The notes: generated by a model not told the origin, from the letters alone. A stretch of DNA of 64,000 bases from Symbiodinium natans (GCA_905221605.1 CAJNDS010002313.1:1138105-1202104), one strand, 5' to 3'; shown: positions 20,801-35,800, numbered from the stretch's first letter. Translations and numbers: made by a program.

Positions 20801-23800
20801 GGTTTTGGGGTTTTAGGGTTTTAGGGTTTTAGGGTTTTAGGGTTTAGTGTGTAGGGCTTAGGGTTTAGGATTTCAGGGTTTGGGGTTGAGGGTTAGGGTT
20901 TGGTTTAGGGATAGAGGGGTTATGGAGTTGCGGTTTGGGGGCTTGATTGGGCCTCCATATGGGCTGTCCTCTGAATGAGTTTTGGGAGTCCCCTTTTGAG
21001 TACGGCACACCTCACATAAGGACTCCCAGATGGAACCCCTATTTTTTTAGAACCACCTATATCCTTAACCCTAAACCCCGGGATGTCGGGTGGGGTTACA
21101 TCTTCGGTCCACTCTGTTCATAGAACTTTTCAGGGCTATGGATCTTCGCGACCCTTTTGAGTTTTGAGTGCGAGAAACAAATCTGAGGCAAGCCAAAAAA
21201 AAATATATATATGCACACATACATACATACATACATACATACATACATACATACATACACCCAATGTTTAAGGAAATGTGTCCAACAATTCAGGGCGCTA
21301 GCTGTATACCCCGCTATACCTTTAAAGGCAAACATGGTAAATTGACCCGAACTATCAATGGGCTTCCCTGTCACATAGTGACATAGTGTTGTCTCGAAGA
21401 ATAGAGTTTAAGCTGCGGAGTTTTCTCTAGACCCTCAACCCAACAAACCCAAAGCCCTGAACCCTAAACCCTGAACCCTAAACCCTAAACCTTGAACCCT
21501 AAACCCTCAACCCCAAACCCTGAACCCCAAACCCGATATCGGCATCCCTAAACCGTAAAAACCGTAAACCCTAAACCCTAAACCCTAGACCCTAAACCCT
21601 AAACCCAAAATTAAGGGGCTCAGGGCTTGAAGTCTTCAGGGCGATGCCGCGGACACTGTCATGTCACCCCACTGGTATACCAGAATCCTGCTTCCGGAAC
21701 TCTAGACAGGTTTATGTGCTTCTGATTTAGGGTTTAGGGTTTTAGGGTTTAGGCTCAGGGTTTAAGGTTTGCGGTATAAGGTCTATATACCGGAAAGTTT
21801 TGGGGAGTTTCGAGGGCTTTCCTGAAGTTTCGTCTTTAGGAGTTTCGAGGAGTCTAGTCTAACTGTGGGATAAATTCAACTTGCAGTCGCATGAGGGCTT
21901 AGGGGTTTGGGGTGGGGGGGTGGGTGGTGGCGGGGTCCGAAAACCTAAACCCTAAACCCCAAATCCTAAACCCTAAACCCGAACCTAAAGTAGGCCATGT
22001 CGGTGTACCGATTACAATACTGGGGGACCCGCACAGGGAACCACAACTCAGAGAATCAGCCACCCTTAACCCTTTCGCCCTACACCCCTAAACCCTAAAC
22101 CCTAAGCCCTAAGCCCTAAACCCTAAACCCTAAACCCTAAACCCTAAACCCTAAACCCTGAACCCTAAACCCTACGCATGTTTGCCGCAGCCCAGGCGCG
22201 TATCAGCAATGGACGTGATCAGAGTTCGAAATGCCATCCTGAGGGGCTGGAAGTGGAGGTCTCTACAAGCTGAGGTTCTTATCTTGGGGTTTAGGGTTTA
22301 GGGTTTAGGGTTTAGGGTTTAGGGTTTAGGGCTTAGGGTTTAGGCTTTAGGCAGTCATTGAAAGGAACGTTCCTTCAGCTCGTAAAGCTACAATACAGGA
22401 ACCGCTTTCAGACCCAAGTGTATTGCATGGATCCTTGGGAGGGTTTGGCGTTTTGGGTTTAGGGTTTAGGGCTGACTATTCCTAGTGCAAGTGCTCCATG
22501 CAACTTCGACCACACCGTCCAAGACCGACAATTCTACTCAGGAGAACCAGCGGGTTGAGGGTTTAGGGTTTGGGGCTTAGGATCTACCAGTGTATCAAGT
22601 AAGAGCGACCAAGGGTCACGAAGCGGAAGACCCTCATCAATCGGACAACCTGCCGCGTGGATTCTAGGCTTCCTAACATTTAAGGCAAGAATCTGCTGAA
22701 CATTGGTCCTCACTGTGGCCTTCTAAGGTCTTGGTAGCCGCTAGCCCAGTAACCACACCATAATAAGGGTTCCCTTTGTGGGGCTGGTTGCTGTTCATAA
22801 GGGAACCCAGAAACCCCAAAACGGCAAAAGGGCACCATGGACCAGTCCCCCTAAGTCCCATGCATGGTGCCCGGCTCTAAGCTCGACTTCCACGTTTTTT
22901 AGCTGTAGGGTTCAGGGTTCAGGGTTTAGGGTTTTAGGGTTTAGGGTGTAGGGTGTAGGGTTTAGCGTTACCGTACAGCCGACATCCTCGGACCTTACGC
23001 CCCGACATGTTGAAATCCAAAACCCTGAACCCTCAACCTAAACCTTTTTGAACCCTAAACCCTAAACCTTCATCCCTAAACCCTACAAGCCCTGAAGCCC
23101 TACACCTTAAAATCCCTTAACCCTGAAACTTAACCCCTAAACCCTAGACCCTAAACCCTACGCCTTAATCCCCAAACCCTACACCCTGATCTTTAATCCC
23201 CAAACCCTCACTTGCATATACACATATATACACATCAATAAATATACCAGTAAATAGTCAACCATTCTCTTTTTTGTAGCTCAGAACCATCACGGACGGT
23301 TTAGACCCTAAACCCTAAACCCTAGAGCCTATACAGAACCGAAACCATCATCGAAACCAGAACTGACGGGTCAACGCCCAAACCCGGAAGCATCATCGAT
23401 GGTATGAAGCCTAAACCCTAAACCCTAAACCCCGGAACCATATTCGAGGAGGCTCCGTGGAGAGGGGGTGGGGGGCCCCCAGGGTCGGAAAGTGGTCGAC
23501 CCAAGTAGTAAACTTGCACAGATTTTTTAATGAGAAGAAAAGGCCTCTTCACTATCTAGCCCGATCGTTGTTTCGGATTTAGGGGCACTAATTAAAAGCC
23601 AAACCATGATCGAAACTATAATTGACGGCTTGGGGCCTCAACCCGGAACCATAATCGACACAAGTATGGTTCAGGATTTATGGGGGGCCTAAACCCGGGA
23701 CCATAAATCGACAGTTTAGGGTCTACATCCAGAACCATAATCGACACGGTTCGAAACGATTACGTTTCAGGATTTAGGGGATGAGTAAATAGTATCCTTC

Positions 23801-26800
23801 GATTACAAGGTGTTGTTGTTGTTGTGCCTTGTCGCCTGAAAGAACATGATATCTATTCTTAATGTTCTGGGATTCTTTGGATCCGTGTGCATTTTCCCGA
23901 CGCTGGACAAGCTTCTTGACGAGTGAATGCTTGGGCTTGAGGTGCTGAACGCAAAGCCCTAAACCGTAATCGCTAAACCCTAAACCCTGAACCTTAACCC
24001 CCCAAAACCCGAAACTAAACCCTCACTATCCCATCCTTCAACCACTATTTGCTTAAGAACCCCACAAAAACAAAAGAAAATCCCTACCTTGCCCTTATAA
24101 GGCTTCTTAAGCGGGTTTAGGGTTCAGGGTTTAGGGTTTAGGGGGTGGTCAACCTTTTGCAGCCGGGTACCTTCACGACCCGAGTGATGCGAATGATGCG
24201 GAAGGCTTTGAGGCCGCTCATGCCGGCAACATCACCGATGTCATTCCTTAGGGAGGGTTAGGGTTTAGGGTTTAGGGTTTAGGGTTTAGGGTATAGGGTA
24301 TAGGGTTTAGGGTTTAGGGTTTCAGGTTTAGGGTTAGGGTTTAGGGTTGTGTTTAGGGTTTAGGGTTTAGGGTTTAGGTTTAGGGTTTAGGGTTTAGGGT
24401 ATAGGGCTTTGGGTTTAGGCTTTCGGGTTTGGGTTTGGAGCCTAAGAAAGACCTATGCCTGGAGCAACCTGCGTGCAGTCATATACCCTTAAAAAGGAAA
24501 GCTGTGCCAACACAACTATCGGCGGCTATGCAACCCCTGTTGAAATGTATGTAGCCCTAAACCCTAAACCCTAAACCCTAAACCCTAAACCCTAAACCCT
24601 ACACCCTAAACCCTAAACCCTAAACCCTAAACCCTAAACCCTGAACCCTGAACCCTGAACCCTGAACCCTGAACCCTGAACCCTGAACCCTGAACCCTAA
24701 ACCCTAAACCCTAAACCCAAGCTAGGTGGATCCCGTCGCACTTCGGACCTGGGTGTGGAATCATGCATAAAGCTCCCGCGAGTTTGAGTGATCTACTGTT
24801 CATAAGTTCCCCTACTACCCCCCTCTATACTGCCCCCTGCCCCTCCCAGGTTCCCCCCATGTTTAAGGCTTTTTAAGGATAATTAAGCCTAATTTTAAGG
24901 TCATTTAAGGGGGGAACCTAGCCGGGGCGGGCAGTTTAGACGGGGGTAGTAGGGTAGCCCATGAACTGTGGGTAGATGCAACGGCGGGAGCCCTTCCACG
25001 CCATGAAACCGAAGGGCCCGTACTTCAGTATGCTGTAAAAAAAAATTAGAGGGCCAAACTGTGGGACCATGAGCTTACCCTAAACCCCAAACACTAAACC
25101 CTCAAACCTGCTGTCTGGATCCCTTGGCCCTCTCTGAACCTCGAATTCTCGAATATTCTTCCATATGATCCTCCGCAACCCAAGAACGGGAATCGTTTAA
25201 AATCCCAAGGTCCTACCTGGGCCCCTGGGTTATGGTTGGGGTCAGAACTCTACTTGACTGACTGGCCTTCAGTCCATAATGCCCTTAGAACCAAAATAAG
25301 AAACCCTGAGCCCTAAGGCCTAAACCCACAAACTCTCCTGACTAGCCTAACGCGATTTCTTGGCGCAGTCGCGACTGAGGCCTTAACAAAGGGGAGATGA
25401 AGCCCACTGTAAAAAACGCATATATTTAGGTGCAACCCGCAACCTGCACGCAAAGTGAACCCTAATCCCTGCTAGACCCAAGAGTAAACCGGGAATAAAA
25501 GGTTCCATTCTCTTGGTTTAAAGGGGCTGAGAAGGGACGCTAAACCCTAAAAACAGTGAAGAAACGCCTACTCTGTCCTAGTAGCCCTAAACCCGAAACT
25601 CCGTACAAACCCTGCCTAAACCCTAAACCCGAAAACGTGCTACTCTGGGCCCTAGCCTACAAGGAGGGGTCCCCCTAGTTGTAAGCAGAGTTATAAGGAC
25701 CCTAAATTGGGTTCTAAGGATCCTAACTTAGGTTATAAGTCCCTTAACTATAGTTAGTATAGTAAGGGGGCCCCTCCTTGTATCGATAGAAAGAAGCTAT
25801 AGCGCAGGAGAGGAGCTGCAGCACTGTGTAGATGAGTTCGGCTGCGACTTCCTGAGCGGCTGACCAGGCAACCAGTGTTCGACGGTTTTAGGGGTTTAGC
25901 GTTTGGGAGTTTACGAAAATAAAGCAGGGGATCCCCCAATAGTTTCTCCCAAATAGTAGGATTCCCTCATAATAAGGACCCCAACAAGGCACCCCTAGTT
26001 ACGAAACCCCCCCCCATTTAGGGTTTGGGGTTGAGGGTTTAGTGAGGGTTTGAGCCTGCGCCCTTGCCAGCACCGCTGATGTGGGGTCATAGAGGTGCTC
26101 AGTACGTGACTACTACTTGCTTAAGAACCCCGAAAAAACAAAACATTCTTGCTTGTTAAGGTTCATTATAGGGATTATTACTTTTCTTTTGGGGTTCTTC
26201 AGCAAATAGTAGGTGAGGTCATGTTGTGTGACTGCATATGCGGGGCTATCTAAAATGATTTTAGCAAGTACTTGCAATGGTGTCTTTGGGGTAGTTTAGA
26301 ATATCGTTCATTTGGTATAGCACGAGTGATGCAGGTGAACTATTACAACATGTTCATGAACCTTGAATTGCGTTGCCTAGTTTGCTCAGTATCTTAAGGA
26401 AGCGAAAGTTGCGATCGTGTCGTTGTTGCTGGATCTCGTCTGGTTGTTTCACTAGAACCTCACTAAAAAGGACGGGTTCCTTCCCAACAGCGGCAAGGAG
26501 TGTGTGTAGCAAAGCAGCGAAGACACAAGGACAACATGCGACGCAATTGAAGACTCCCAAGCCATCTTGGGTGTGCATTCCTCCAGGTGGCACATCTCTC
26601 TGAGAGCCAAGGACAAAACCTTGAACTTATTTCGAAAAAAGAGAGCAAAAACCTGGGTCACCTAGATGACAGGCTTGCTTCCTTACACGAAAGACACCCC
26701 CTTGCGTCGAAGCTTCTGATACCCCGAGGTTTAGGGTTTAGGGTTTAGTGTTTAGGGTTTAGGGTTTAGGGTGTAGGCTTTAGGGTTTGGGGTTGCGAGC

Positions 26801-29800
26801 GTCAACGGGAAGAAGCCGAATTCTTGGTTGCAGAGCCAAGAAACCCAAATGGAGGTCAGGACCACAAAGACATCGAGCAGGTTCCAAGCCCAGTCAGGTG
26901 TAAAGATGAACACCCAGCCGTCCGCCCGGATGCGTAGCAGCAGTTCCACCAGAAACCATGCGGCATACACCTGGTGCGGGAATGTCCCAATCCTTATACC
27001 CTAAACCCAAACCCAAAACCCTAAACCCTGAACCCTAAACCCTAAAGGTGACTTTGAGAACTGGCCATGTAATCATATATACTTTGGACCTCCAAGCTAT
27101 TGTATGGGAAGCCCTTTAAGGCCAAAGAATACACTATAAGTATACACTATATCGGTACGTGGACCCTTGAGGGGAAACACACCCCATATACTGGGCATGG
27201 CTAGATACAGGTCTCTGCTGTCATAGAACCAGCGCATTCCTAAAGTATTCCTTATCCTAAACCCCTAAACCCTAAACCCCTAAACCCTAAACCCTAAACA
27301 CTAAACCCTAAACCCTAAACCCGAAACTGGCATTGGGCACTCTGAGCTGAGTGGCATACTGAACCACGGACATGGCGGGCGGCAGCGGCAGGCCCTCTGC
27401 AAAGTACGTGACGCCCATCCTGGGTTTTAGGGTTTAGGGTTTAGGGTTTAGGGTTTAGGGCTATACAAAAAACACCCACAAAAAAAAAAAACACCCCCCA
27501 AAAAAAACAAGCAGGTGGCGGTATGATTGATGACCCTGCCACTTATGCAAGAGAGGACTTCGTCATTGAATATCTTTTGAAATGTGTGGGCTGCTGTAGG
27601 GCCATGAAGGGCATCAGAATTTTTGACAGGTGCGTGCGCCAGGGCACTAACAGGTCGAATGAGCTAGAAACATCGAGATCTCAAAAGCGTAGCTTTTGAT
27701 GATTTGAACAGCTTCACGCAGTCAAGCTGTCGTCAAGCTGTAGCATGTCTATAGCATGCGTACCCAAGTTGAAGGCTACGCGCTTTTCTTTGACAGTCAC
27801 CTTGCTTCTGAGGGCGATTTGACAATGGAGTCCTCTCGAGTGGAACCCTCCCCAGGCGGGGATATTGGGGCTGAGGGTTTAGGGTTCAGGGTTTATGTAG
27901 ACCTGCTTGTTTTGGGAACTACACCGTGCAATTCGGGGCCTGTGCTGTCCAATTGGCAGAAACTAGGGGCTTACAGGTATGACCTAAACCCTAAACCCTA
28001 ATCCCTAAACCCTAATCCCTAATCCCTAGACCAGGGCTCAATGGAGGCCTTCAGTGCTCAAAGAAGATGATGTTGAGGCTGTGGGTTTAAACTGTAGGGC
28101 AGGTTTAGGGCGTAGGGTTTGGGGTTTAAGGCTTTAGGGTTGCCGGTGTAGAATTGAGGACTCGTGTCTTCATGATTTCGGAAACTGTTCAGCTTGGCAT
28201 GTAGGTATCCCAAATCCAGAACCCTCCTCACCTTGAAAACCCGTAACCCCTGGCATTTTCTTCCTTTTTTTTGGGGAAGGGGGGGGGTGGGGGGTGGGGG
28301 GGTAATAGCGCAAAACCTATAAATCATAATATCTTGACTCTAAACCCAGAACCCTAAACCCACCCTTTATAAGGCATCTTTAGGGTTTAGGGTTTAGGGT
28401 TTAGGGCTTAGGGCTTAGGGTTTAGGGTTCCCAATGTGCCGGGTGGCTGAACTTCAACTCCCAAGAAGATCGAGTTCGACACCACGATGAGTGCGCAGAA
28501 GACATCGAAGAGTGGCGAGCGCACCAGGTTCTCTACCCCTGGGATGCTGGGTTTAGGGTTTAGGGTTTAGGGTTTAGGGTTTAGGGTTTAGGGACCATTG
28601 GAATTGGGGGGGGGGGGGGGTTTCGGGGTGGCTCTAGCGGTTTGTTCTTTTTGTCAACCAGGTTAGGAACTAGCGCATTAGATCTAATTCTGGGGAGTTT
28701 GGCTGTTGAAAACTAAGCCGAGAGGTGGAATGTAGGGTTTATGGCTTATGGGTACTTTAGTGGGGTCCTTGTTGTAAGCGAGTCCGACGACTTGGGGGTC
28801 TATATTGCGGGTCCCATATTTTCGGGAAACCCCCACATGGAGGAACGGGTTCAACATTCACAGCGCTGCAAATTTTTCCTTGATACTATAGTCCCATTGC
28901 AACCCTTAACAAAATAAAAATACTCCCTTGTATTGTATAAAAACTGCAACCCTAACAAATAAGAATACTCCCTTGTAGTGTATAAAAATAAAAGTAAATC
29001 ATTTCTAAGGGGGCTTCAGGATAACCTGAGCCCTCATAACCCAAGACACCCTCCGAGAGTAAATACGTTCCTGGCCCGGGCTCCATGAAGCCGCCATTGG
29101 GTTTAGGGTTTCGGGTTTCGGGTTTCGGGATCAGCCCGCCAATCCTGCAAAGCAAGGCGCATGAAGTTTCTGCCTTCTCAAACGAGCCCCTCCTGAGCTC
29201 AGCAGCTTGCCATCCGACATGGTTTTTGGGGGGGGGGGGGGGGGGGGCTCAGGGGCTGCTAACAAGATTCTCCAGTCCCTAAAGGCTCCAAGTGTGGAAC
29301 CTTCTTGGGTGGTATACTAGGATCTCCTGTAAGCTAGAGAAGTCCGCTTCTTGCTTGACGGGGTTTAGAAGGGATATGGGGGCCTAAGATCGACCCCAAA
29401 TAGTAGGATTGCCGTATAATAAGGACCCCAATAAGGTACTGTACCCCTAATTTCGGAAACCCCCATATCCTGAAACACTGCTTTGGGAATTAAGGCCTGC
29501 AACAGGTTCGAAGCTCCTGCGAACCTAAATAAACCCTAAAACCCTAAACCCCTAAATCCCACGAATCCCCCGCGAACCCCGAAAAGTACGACGAAACTCC
29601 TGGGTCACCCTAAACCCTGAACCCTTTTGATCATGACTGAAGTAACCTAGCAGTGAAGGGTGCCTCTTTCAGTTCAAAGGGGCTGGTAAGGGAACCTAAA
29701 CCCTAATACGGGCCCACTCTGGGTCCAAGTAGCCCTAAACCCTAAACCTTAAACCTTAAACCCTAAACCCTAAACCCTAAACCCTAAACCCAAGGGAATA

Positions 29801-32800
29801 AGGGGGCCTACTCTGGTTCCTAGCAAGTTGGGGGTCTCAATCAAAACATTGCTCCAAAATCCGTGATAATTCAAACGAGGATTTAGGGTTTAGGGCTATA
29901 ATACTTCCCTTGAACTAACCAAAAAGGGTTTAGGGTTTAGGGTTTAGGGTTTAGGGTTTAGGGTTTAGGGTTTAGGGTCTAGTGCGCGGCTCAAATGTTC
30001 CAAGCTTCGTCCTGGCAAAGCGCATTCGATTCTGCTTTCCTTCTGCAGTGTTGGCCACATCCTCAGCTCTTTCGCCACCTCCCTTGGGTTTAGGGTTTAG
30101 GGTTTAGGGTTTAGGGTTTAGGGTTTAGGGTTTAGGGTTTAGGGTTTAGGGTTTAGGGTTTGGGAATTGGGATTTCGGGTTGAGGGTCTAGGGCCTATGA
30201 GGGTTTGGGTTTAGTGTTTAGGCTCCGGTTGTCCCAGAAGAAGCCCACATGGGCTGCCGAAAAGTAGATGTCCCTTTTTGGTGGCTATGTTGAACGGGTG
30301 GTTCTGCTATTGTTAGCGGGTGCAACTACTAGTTGCTCAAGAGCCCCCAAAAAAGAACATCTTCTTCCTTATAAGGGCAATATAGGTCCGTTTTTGCAGT
30401 GGGTCAAGCAAGTAATACAGAGGGAGGGAGACTGTACTTGCATTGCTACTTGGCTGCACTCAGGAGGGTAGCTAAAAATTAAACTTTTAGCTGCCTTACT
30501 AAGAAACCCAATAAGCCCAAAAAGGTAAGGATCTACAGTTACGGTAAAGTACCACAAAGGCTAAAGGTCCCATGTATGGCTTATGTTGTGTTTGTATGTT
30601 CTCTTGGAAGAAACCTTTGACCTGCACCCTGGCTCCACCCAAACAAAGAAGCGACAAGGCATTTGCGAATTGGGATTTAAAAGCGCACGGTTTTTAAGGC
30701 TTTTAGGATTTTCGCCTGCAAGATGTAGGGCTTAGGGTGTAAGGGAGTGAGGGCGCACGGTTCAAGGCTTACAGGATTCTAGCCTGCAGGATTTAAGGCT
30801 TAGGGTGTAAGGTTTGGGTTTTCGATAGAGGGCCTAGAGCTGCTGGGGCCCTATGCAGCTGCGCACATCCTTTTCAGTGCTTAGGGTTAGGGTTTAAGGC
30901 TAAGAGCCAGACCCTAAACCCTAAACCCTAAACCCTAAACCCTAAACCGTAAACCCTAAACCCTGAACCCTGAACCCTGAACCCTGAACCCCAAATCCTG
31001 CACCCCAAAACCCTAAACCCATTCTGAAAGAGCTTAGGTTTGAGGGGTGACGGTCTACAAGGAGGGGCCCCTTACTATACTAACTACAGTAAAGGGATTA
31101 AAGGGACTTATAACCTTACTAAGTTAGGATCCTTACAACCCAAGTTAGGGTCCTTATAACTCTACTTATGACTAGGGGGGGGCCCCTCCTTGTAGAGGAG
31201 CCCAGTGAGTGTCTCCTACAGGGTCCATAGATCGCTGAAACCCTAAACCCTAAACCTCCCCAATTAAGCCCCAGGTTTAGGGTGCGGTTTAGGGTTTAGT
31301 GTTTAGTGTTTAGAGGCGACAGAATCCCCGAAGAGGCAGGTCAGATGGGCGTCTTGTAGCGCGAGGTCATAGTGCGTGAAAGTGCCTGTGCTGAGAGGTT
31401 CCGAAGCTGTGCTACCAAAAGAATCCAAGGAGGCTTCCCCGCCCCCCTTGTTATAAGTAGAGTTGTAAGGACCCTGCATTGGGTTATAAGGGTCCTAACT
31501 TAGGTTAGAAGTCCCTGAACTATAGTGAGCACAGTAAGGGGGCCCCCTCCTTGTATGAAACGCCAGAGGGCTTGAGGCTGGGAGGTGGAGGAATGGTTTG
31601 ACCTTCAGGTGGTTTAGGGTTTAGGGTTTAGGCTTTAGGGTTCAGGGTTCAGGGTTAGGGTTGAGGGTTGAGGGTTTAGGGGAGTATGCGGCTTAATCAT
31701 GGGCCTCGGCCTTTTCCTTAAGTGCACTCATGCTCGCGTAGGCTTCGTGTAGGCCTGCGGTGTCCAGAGCTCTGTACTCCCAAGGACCTCGTAGCTAGGT
31801 TGCAAGAATCCTTAAGGATATGATAACTAAATCCCTGGAAGTAATTGCAGGGACGAAAGTGCAACTACCGTGCAGACTTTTGACTTTCAACATCCTTTTT
31901 GGGACTATGGATTTCGTATGAGTTTTCTGCACCTTCTTGTATGCAAGACTCTGGAAAGAACAACTACAAGGAGGGGCCCCCTCCAATACTAACTATAATT
32001 CAGGGACTTGTAACCTAAGTTAGGATCCTTATAACCCAATTTAGGGTCCTTATAACTCTACTTATAACTAGGGGGGCCCCTCCTTGTACTTCATGGGAAT
32101 TGTTCTAAATCATGGGAGCCTCCAGTCGTTTTGAAACATGTCCAAACACTTGTTCGGTACCCAGGTCGGGAGGTTCCTTTCACAATACAGAGCCTTCGGG
32201 TTTAGGGTTTAGGGTTTAGGGTTTAGGGTTTAGGGTTTAGGGTTTAGGGTTTAGGGTTTAGGGAACAAGGGACTGACTGTCGACAACACACAACACACCA
32301 TGTCAGCAGGAACAACACGATGTGACACTTCTGGTTCCCACCGGATGGAAGACCCACCTCCACAAGCCATGGGGTTTTCTTAGTTGCTGAGTTCATAACA
32401 CCCACAAAGGTGTACACTTTCAGTTCTATAGGGGAGCATAGTATCCCAAAAAGTGTAAAGTGTACTCACTCAGCTACTCAGTTCTGAGAGTATGCGCCCT
32501 ACTCCCTGAGCCGGCACATCCTAAACGCTGATCAAATGGCACGGTCTACTGACACTAATGCTTGTAGGTTATGCTGCGAGGGTTGTTTTCTGGCTCTGCT
32601 TTGACGGTTACTTTCGGGCTTTGAGGAGGCCCTCGGCAGTTCTGTTGGTCGTTGTAGTTGTTTGACGCTGCAGACCGTGAACGAATGATGGAGAATAATG
32701 GTGCTCATGATGATCATGATTTCAACATGTTATGGGCTGTTTGGTTACCCACCATCACCACCACCACCGACACGACCACCAACACCAAACCCTAAACCCC

Positions 32801-35800
32801 AAACAATAAACCCTAAACCCTAAACCCTAAACCCTAAAGCCTAAACCCTCACTGCAGATGCCTCGTACCTAGCATGCCTGAGGCGCCACACACGGAATCC
32901 ACGCATCACATGGTTCCCAACGCGAAAGTGAGAGTCAGCCGACGGCGCGCCAGCTTGAAGACAAAAGGCGTGGTGGAGACACGATGCCCTCAAGAAGCTC
33001 TATCTCAACTGGGAGCAGATATCCCACCATAGCGTGCGGCAACAGGGACACCTTCTGTGGCCTAAACCCTAAACCCTGAACCCTGCACCCTGAACCCTGA
33101 ACCCTAAACCCTGAACCCTGAACCCTGAACCCTAAACCCTAAACCCAAAACCCTAAACCCTAAACCCTAAACCCAAAACTCTAAACCCCTTTGGCCATGC
33201 GGCTGAAGAGGTGAGGCGTGAAACTGCTCCTTCTGGGACTTGGATCCTTCGGCAGCAACTCAAAGTTGGCCGGGTCTTAAGCAAGTTTAGTCCCTAAACC
33301 CTAAACCCTAAACCCTAAACCCTAAACCCTAAACCCTAAACCCTAAACCCAGTAACCAAGGCTTAAAAAGGGTGCCCTTTTTTGCTTAAAGGGGTTTATA
33401 AGGGAACCTAAACCCCCCCCAAAAAAAAAAAGGAATAAGGGTATAAGGGTACTACTGGGCATCCTAGTAAGCAAATAGTAGTTTAGTCTTAGGGGCATGA
33501 GATCAGGGTTGCGGTAGGGATGAATTCAGCGCCTTTCCCGTCACCAGAGTTCAAAACCGAAAGCCCGAAACCCTGCGATTAGGGTTTGGGGTTTAGGGTT
33601 TATATAGGGTTTGGGGTTTAGGGTTTATATAGGCTTTGGGGTTTAGGGTTCAGGGTTTAAGGCTCACCATTTTTTCTGAGCCATTGGCCCGAACTGTGAC
33701 CTAATCTCAACAGACAACTTTTCTGAACTCTTGACCTTGGCATTACAACGGAAAGAGCCCTTTTTCCACAAAGAGACACACGTGTGAAACACAAGGCAGG
33801 CAAAGCAACAATATCCAACATACAAAATGTTAGCACAACTGTGAACTTGAAAATGGTATTCAGCATATGCAGGTGCATGAGTTTTTGTACACTTCATACA
33901 TGATTTTGCACTCATATACATTATACATTCTTTTTTCATTTCTATACATTTTTATACATGAGTTTTACATCACTGTAACCACTTGTACACAATTAACACA
34001 ATTGTACCTTCGTATACACTATGACACATAAGTATACATGAAAATACAGTACTTTACATCTATACAATCTCTAAACAAACCTTAAACCCTGAACCCTAAA
34101 CCCTAAACCCCAAATATTTGCAGCCCGGCATCCCCGGGCGAGGCTTTGAGGGATGAGAACTTCGACACATGCGACCGGTTGGAGTTCTCCTGCACAACGG
34201 GTTTGGGGTTTGGGGTTTAGGGTGGTTTAGGGTTCAGGGTTTACGGTTTAGAGTTGATCTAGTGGTACTCCTAAGCCCAATAAGGGCAAATATTAAATAT
34301 CCCAAGCCCCTACCTAAACCCTGAACCCTTAACCCTGAACCCTAAACCCTAAACCCTAGGGTCAACGATTGGGGGGGCCACTGGAAGGATTGCCTTCACC
34401 CAAACCGAAAACCTGAGGTCCCTGACCCCCAAACCCCAAAACCCTCACCACAAACAGGGGTTTAGGGTTTAGGGTTTAGGGCTTGAGGTTAAAGGTTGGG
34501 ATGTTTCACCCTCATACTAACAGTCCTTGATCGGGATTCCAACAGGGGGAGTACTATAATCCCTATTCTAGCCTGTTAGTCTAAGGGGGAACCTGCCAAG
34601 TTTAGGGTGCAGAGACTCCGAACTTGAAGGGACGGTGCTTCGGATCCAGAGAGATGCCGAAGGGGGTTTTGGGAGGCCGATCAGCTTTGTCAGCTGGCCA
34701 TTCGCACCCCAAACCCTGAACCCTAAACCCTAAACCCCAAACCCTAAACTTTAATCCCTAGACCCTGCGTAGCCGTTTAGCGTGTACGGGTTTGAAAGCT
34801 TGAAGAGTTCACAAGGGACCGTGAAAGTTGCTGTGAAAAGGTTGTGCCCAGAATTCCTCGCATGCGTTGGATGCCCGAAACTGCAACCCCATGTCCTGCC
34901 GAGCCCCGAACTCACACGGTTTAGGGTTTAGGGTTTAGGAGCCTGAAAGCTTAGATTCAAAACCTTACGCCCTTAGCGCCTCTACGAGGAGGCACCCCCT
35001 CCCCCTAGTTCTCAGTAGAAGTATTTGGGCACGAAATTGGGTTCTAAGGATCCCTAACTTGGGATATACGCCCCTTAACCATAATGAGTGTAAGAAGGGG
35101 TCCCCTCCTTGTAAGCCTGAAAGCTTAGACTCTAAACCGTAAAGCCCAAGTAGAAGACCGCGGGCTTCTCCATGAAGCGATAAGCAGAGCCCTGAAGCCC
35201 TACATTTGTCGGGTTAGGGTTTAGGGCTGCGGGTTCTGTAAAGTTTAGGGCTTAGGGTTTTGCTGAAGAAACCTCCCCCCCCCCCCAAAAAAAAGGCCCT
35301 TCATAAGGAGGAGGAGTCTTTTGGGGTAGAGGACAAGAACAAAACCGTTTACCTCCAACTGCCTCAGAACAAGGACAGCAACCGCACCAACCTTACCCAC
35401 AAAGTTTTCAACACCCTAAACCCTAAACCCTAAACCCCAAACCCCAAACCCCAAACCCTAAACAAACCCAGGATGGCCCCCCCGAAAAAGGCCTCTGCAA
35501 AACTATTCCTGAACATGATCCTCTCAAACCCCCCAAAGGGGAACATCCTGGGTTTGTTTAGGGTTTAGGGTTTAGGGTTTAGGGTTTAGGGTTTAGGGTT
35601 TAGGGTTTAGGGTTTAGGGTTTAGGGTTTAGGGTTTCCTGGCCTACCTAGACTGAGCTGCTGAGTTCAGAAGCCCCAGGCGTTAGGCTTTCGGGTCTCGG
35701 GTTTAGGGTTACTTTTCTATAGGGGATTCTAGTATCCCAAAAAGTGTAAAGTGTGCTCACTCAGCTACTACTAAGTAGAAACGAAGTGACTCAAACAACC

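Noticed and set aside
35328-35412. Plus-strand exon with [20 protein letters not shown]
   Set aside because: Open and protein-like, but it runs opposite to the channel genes, has no partner exon on that strand and is short enough to be chance.
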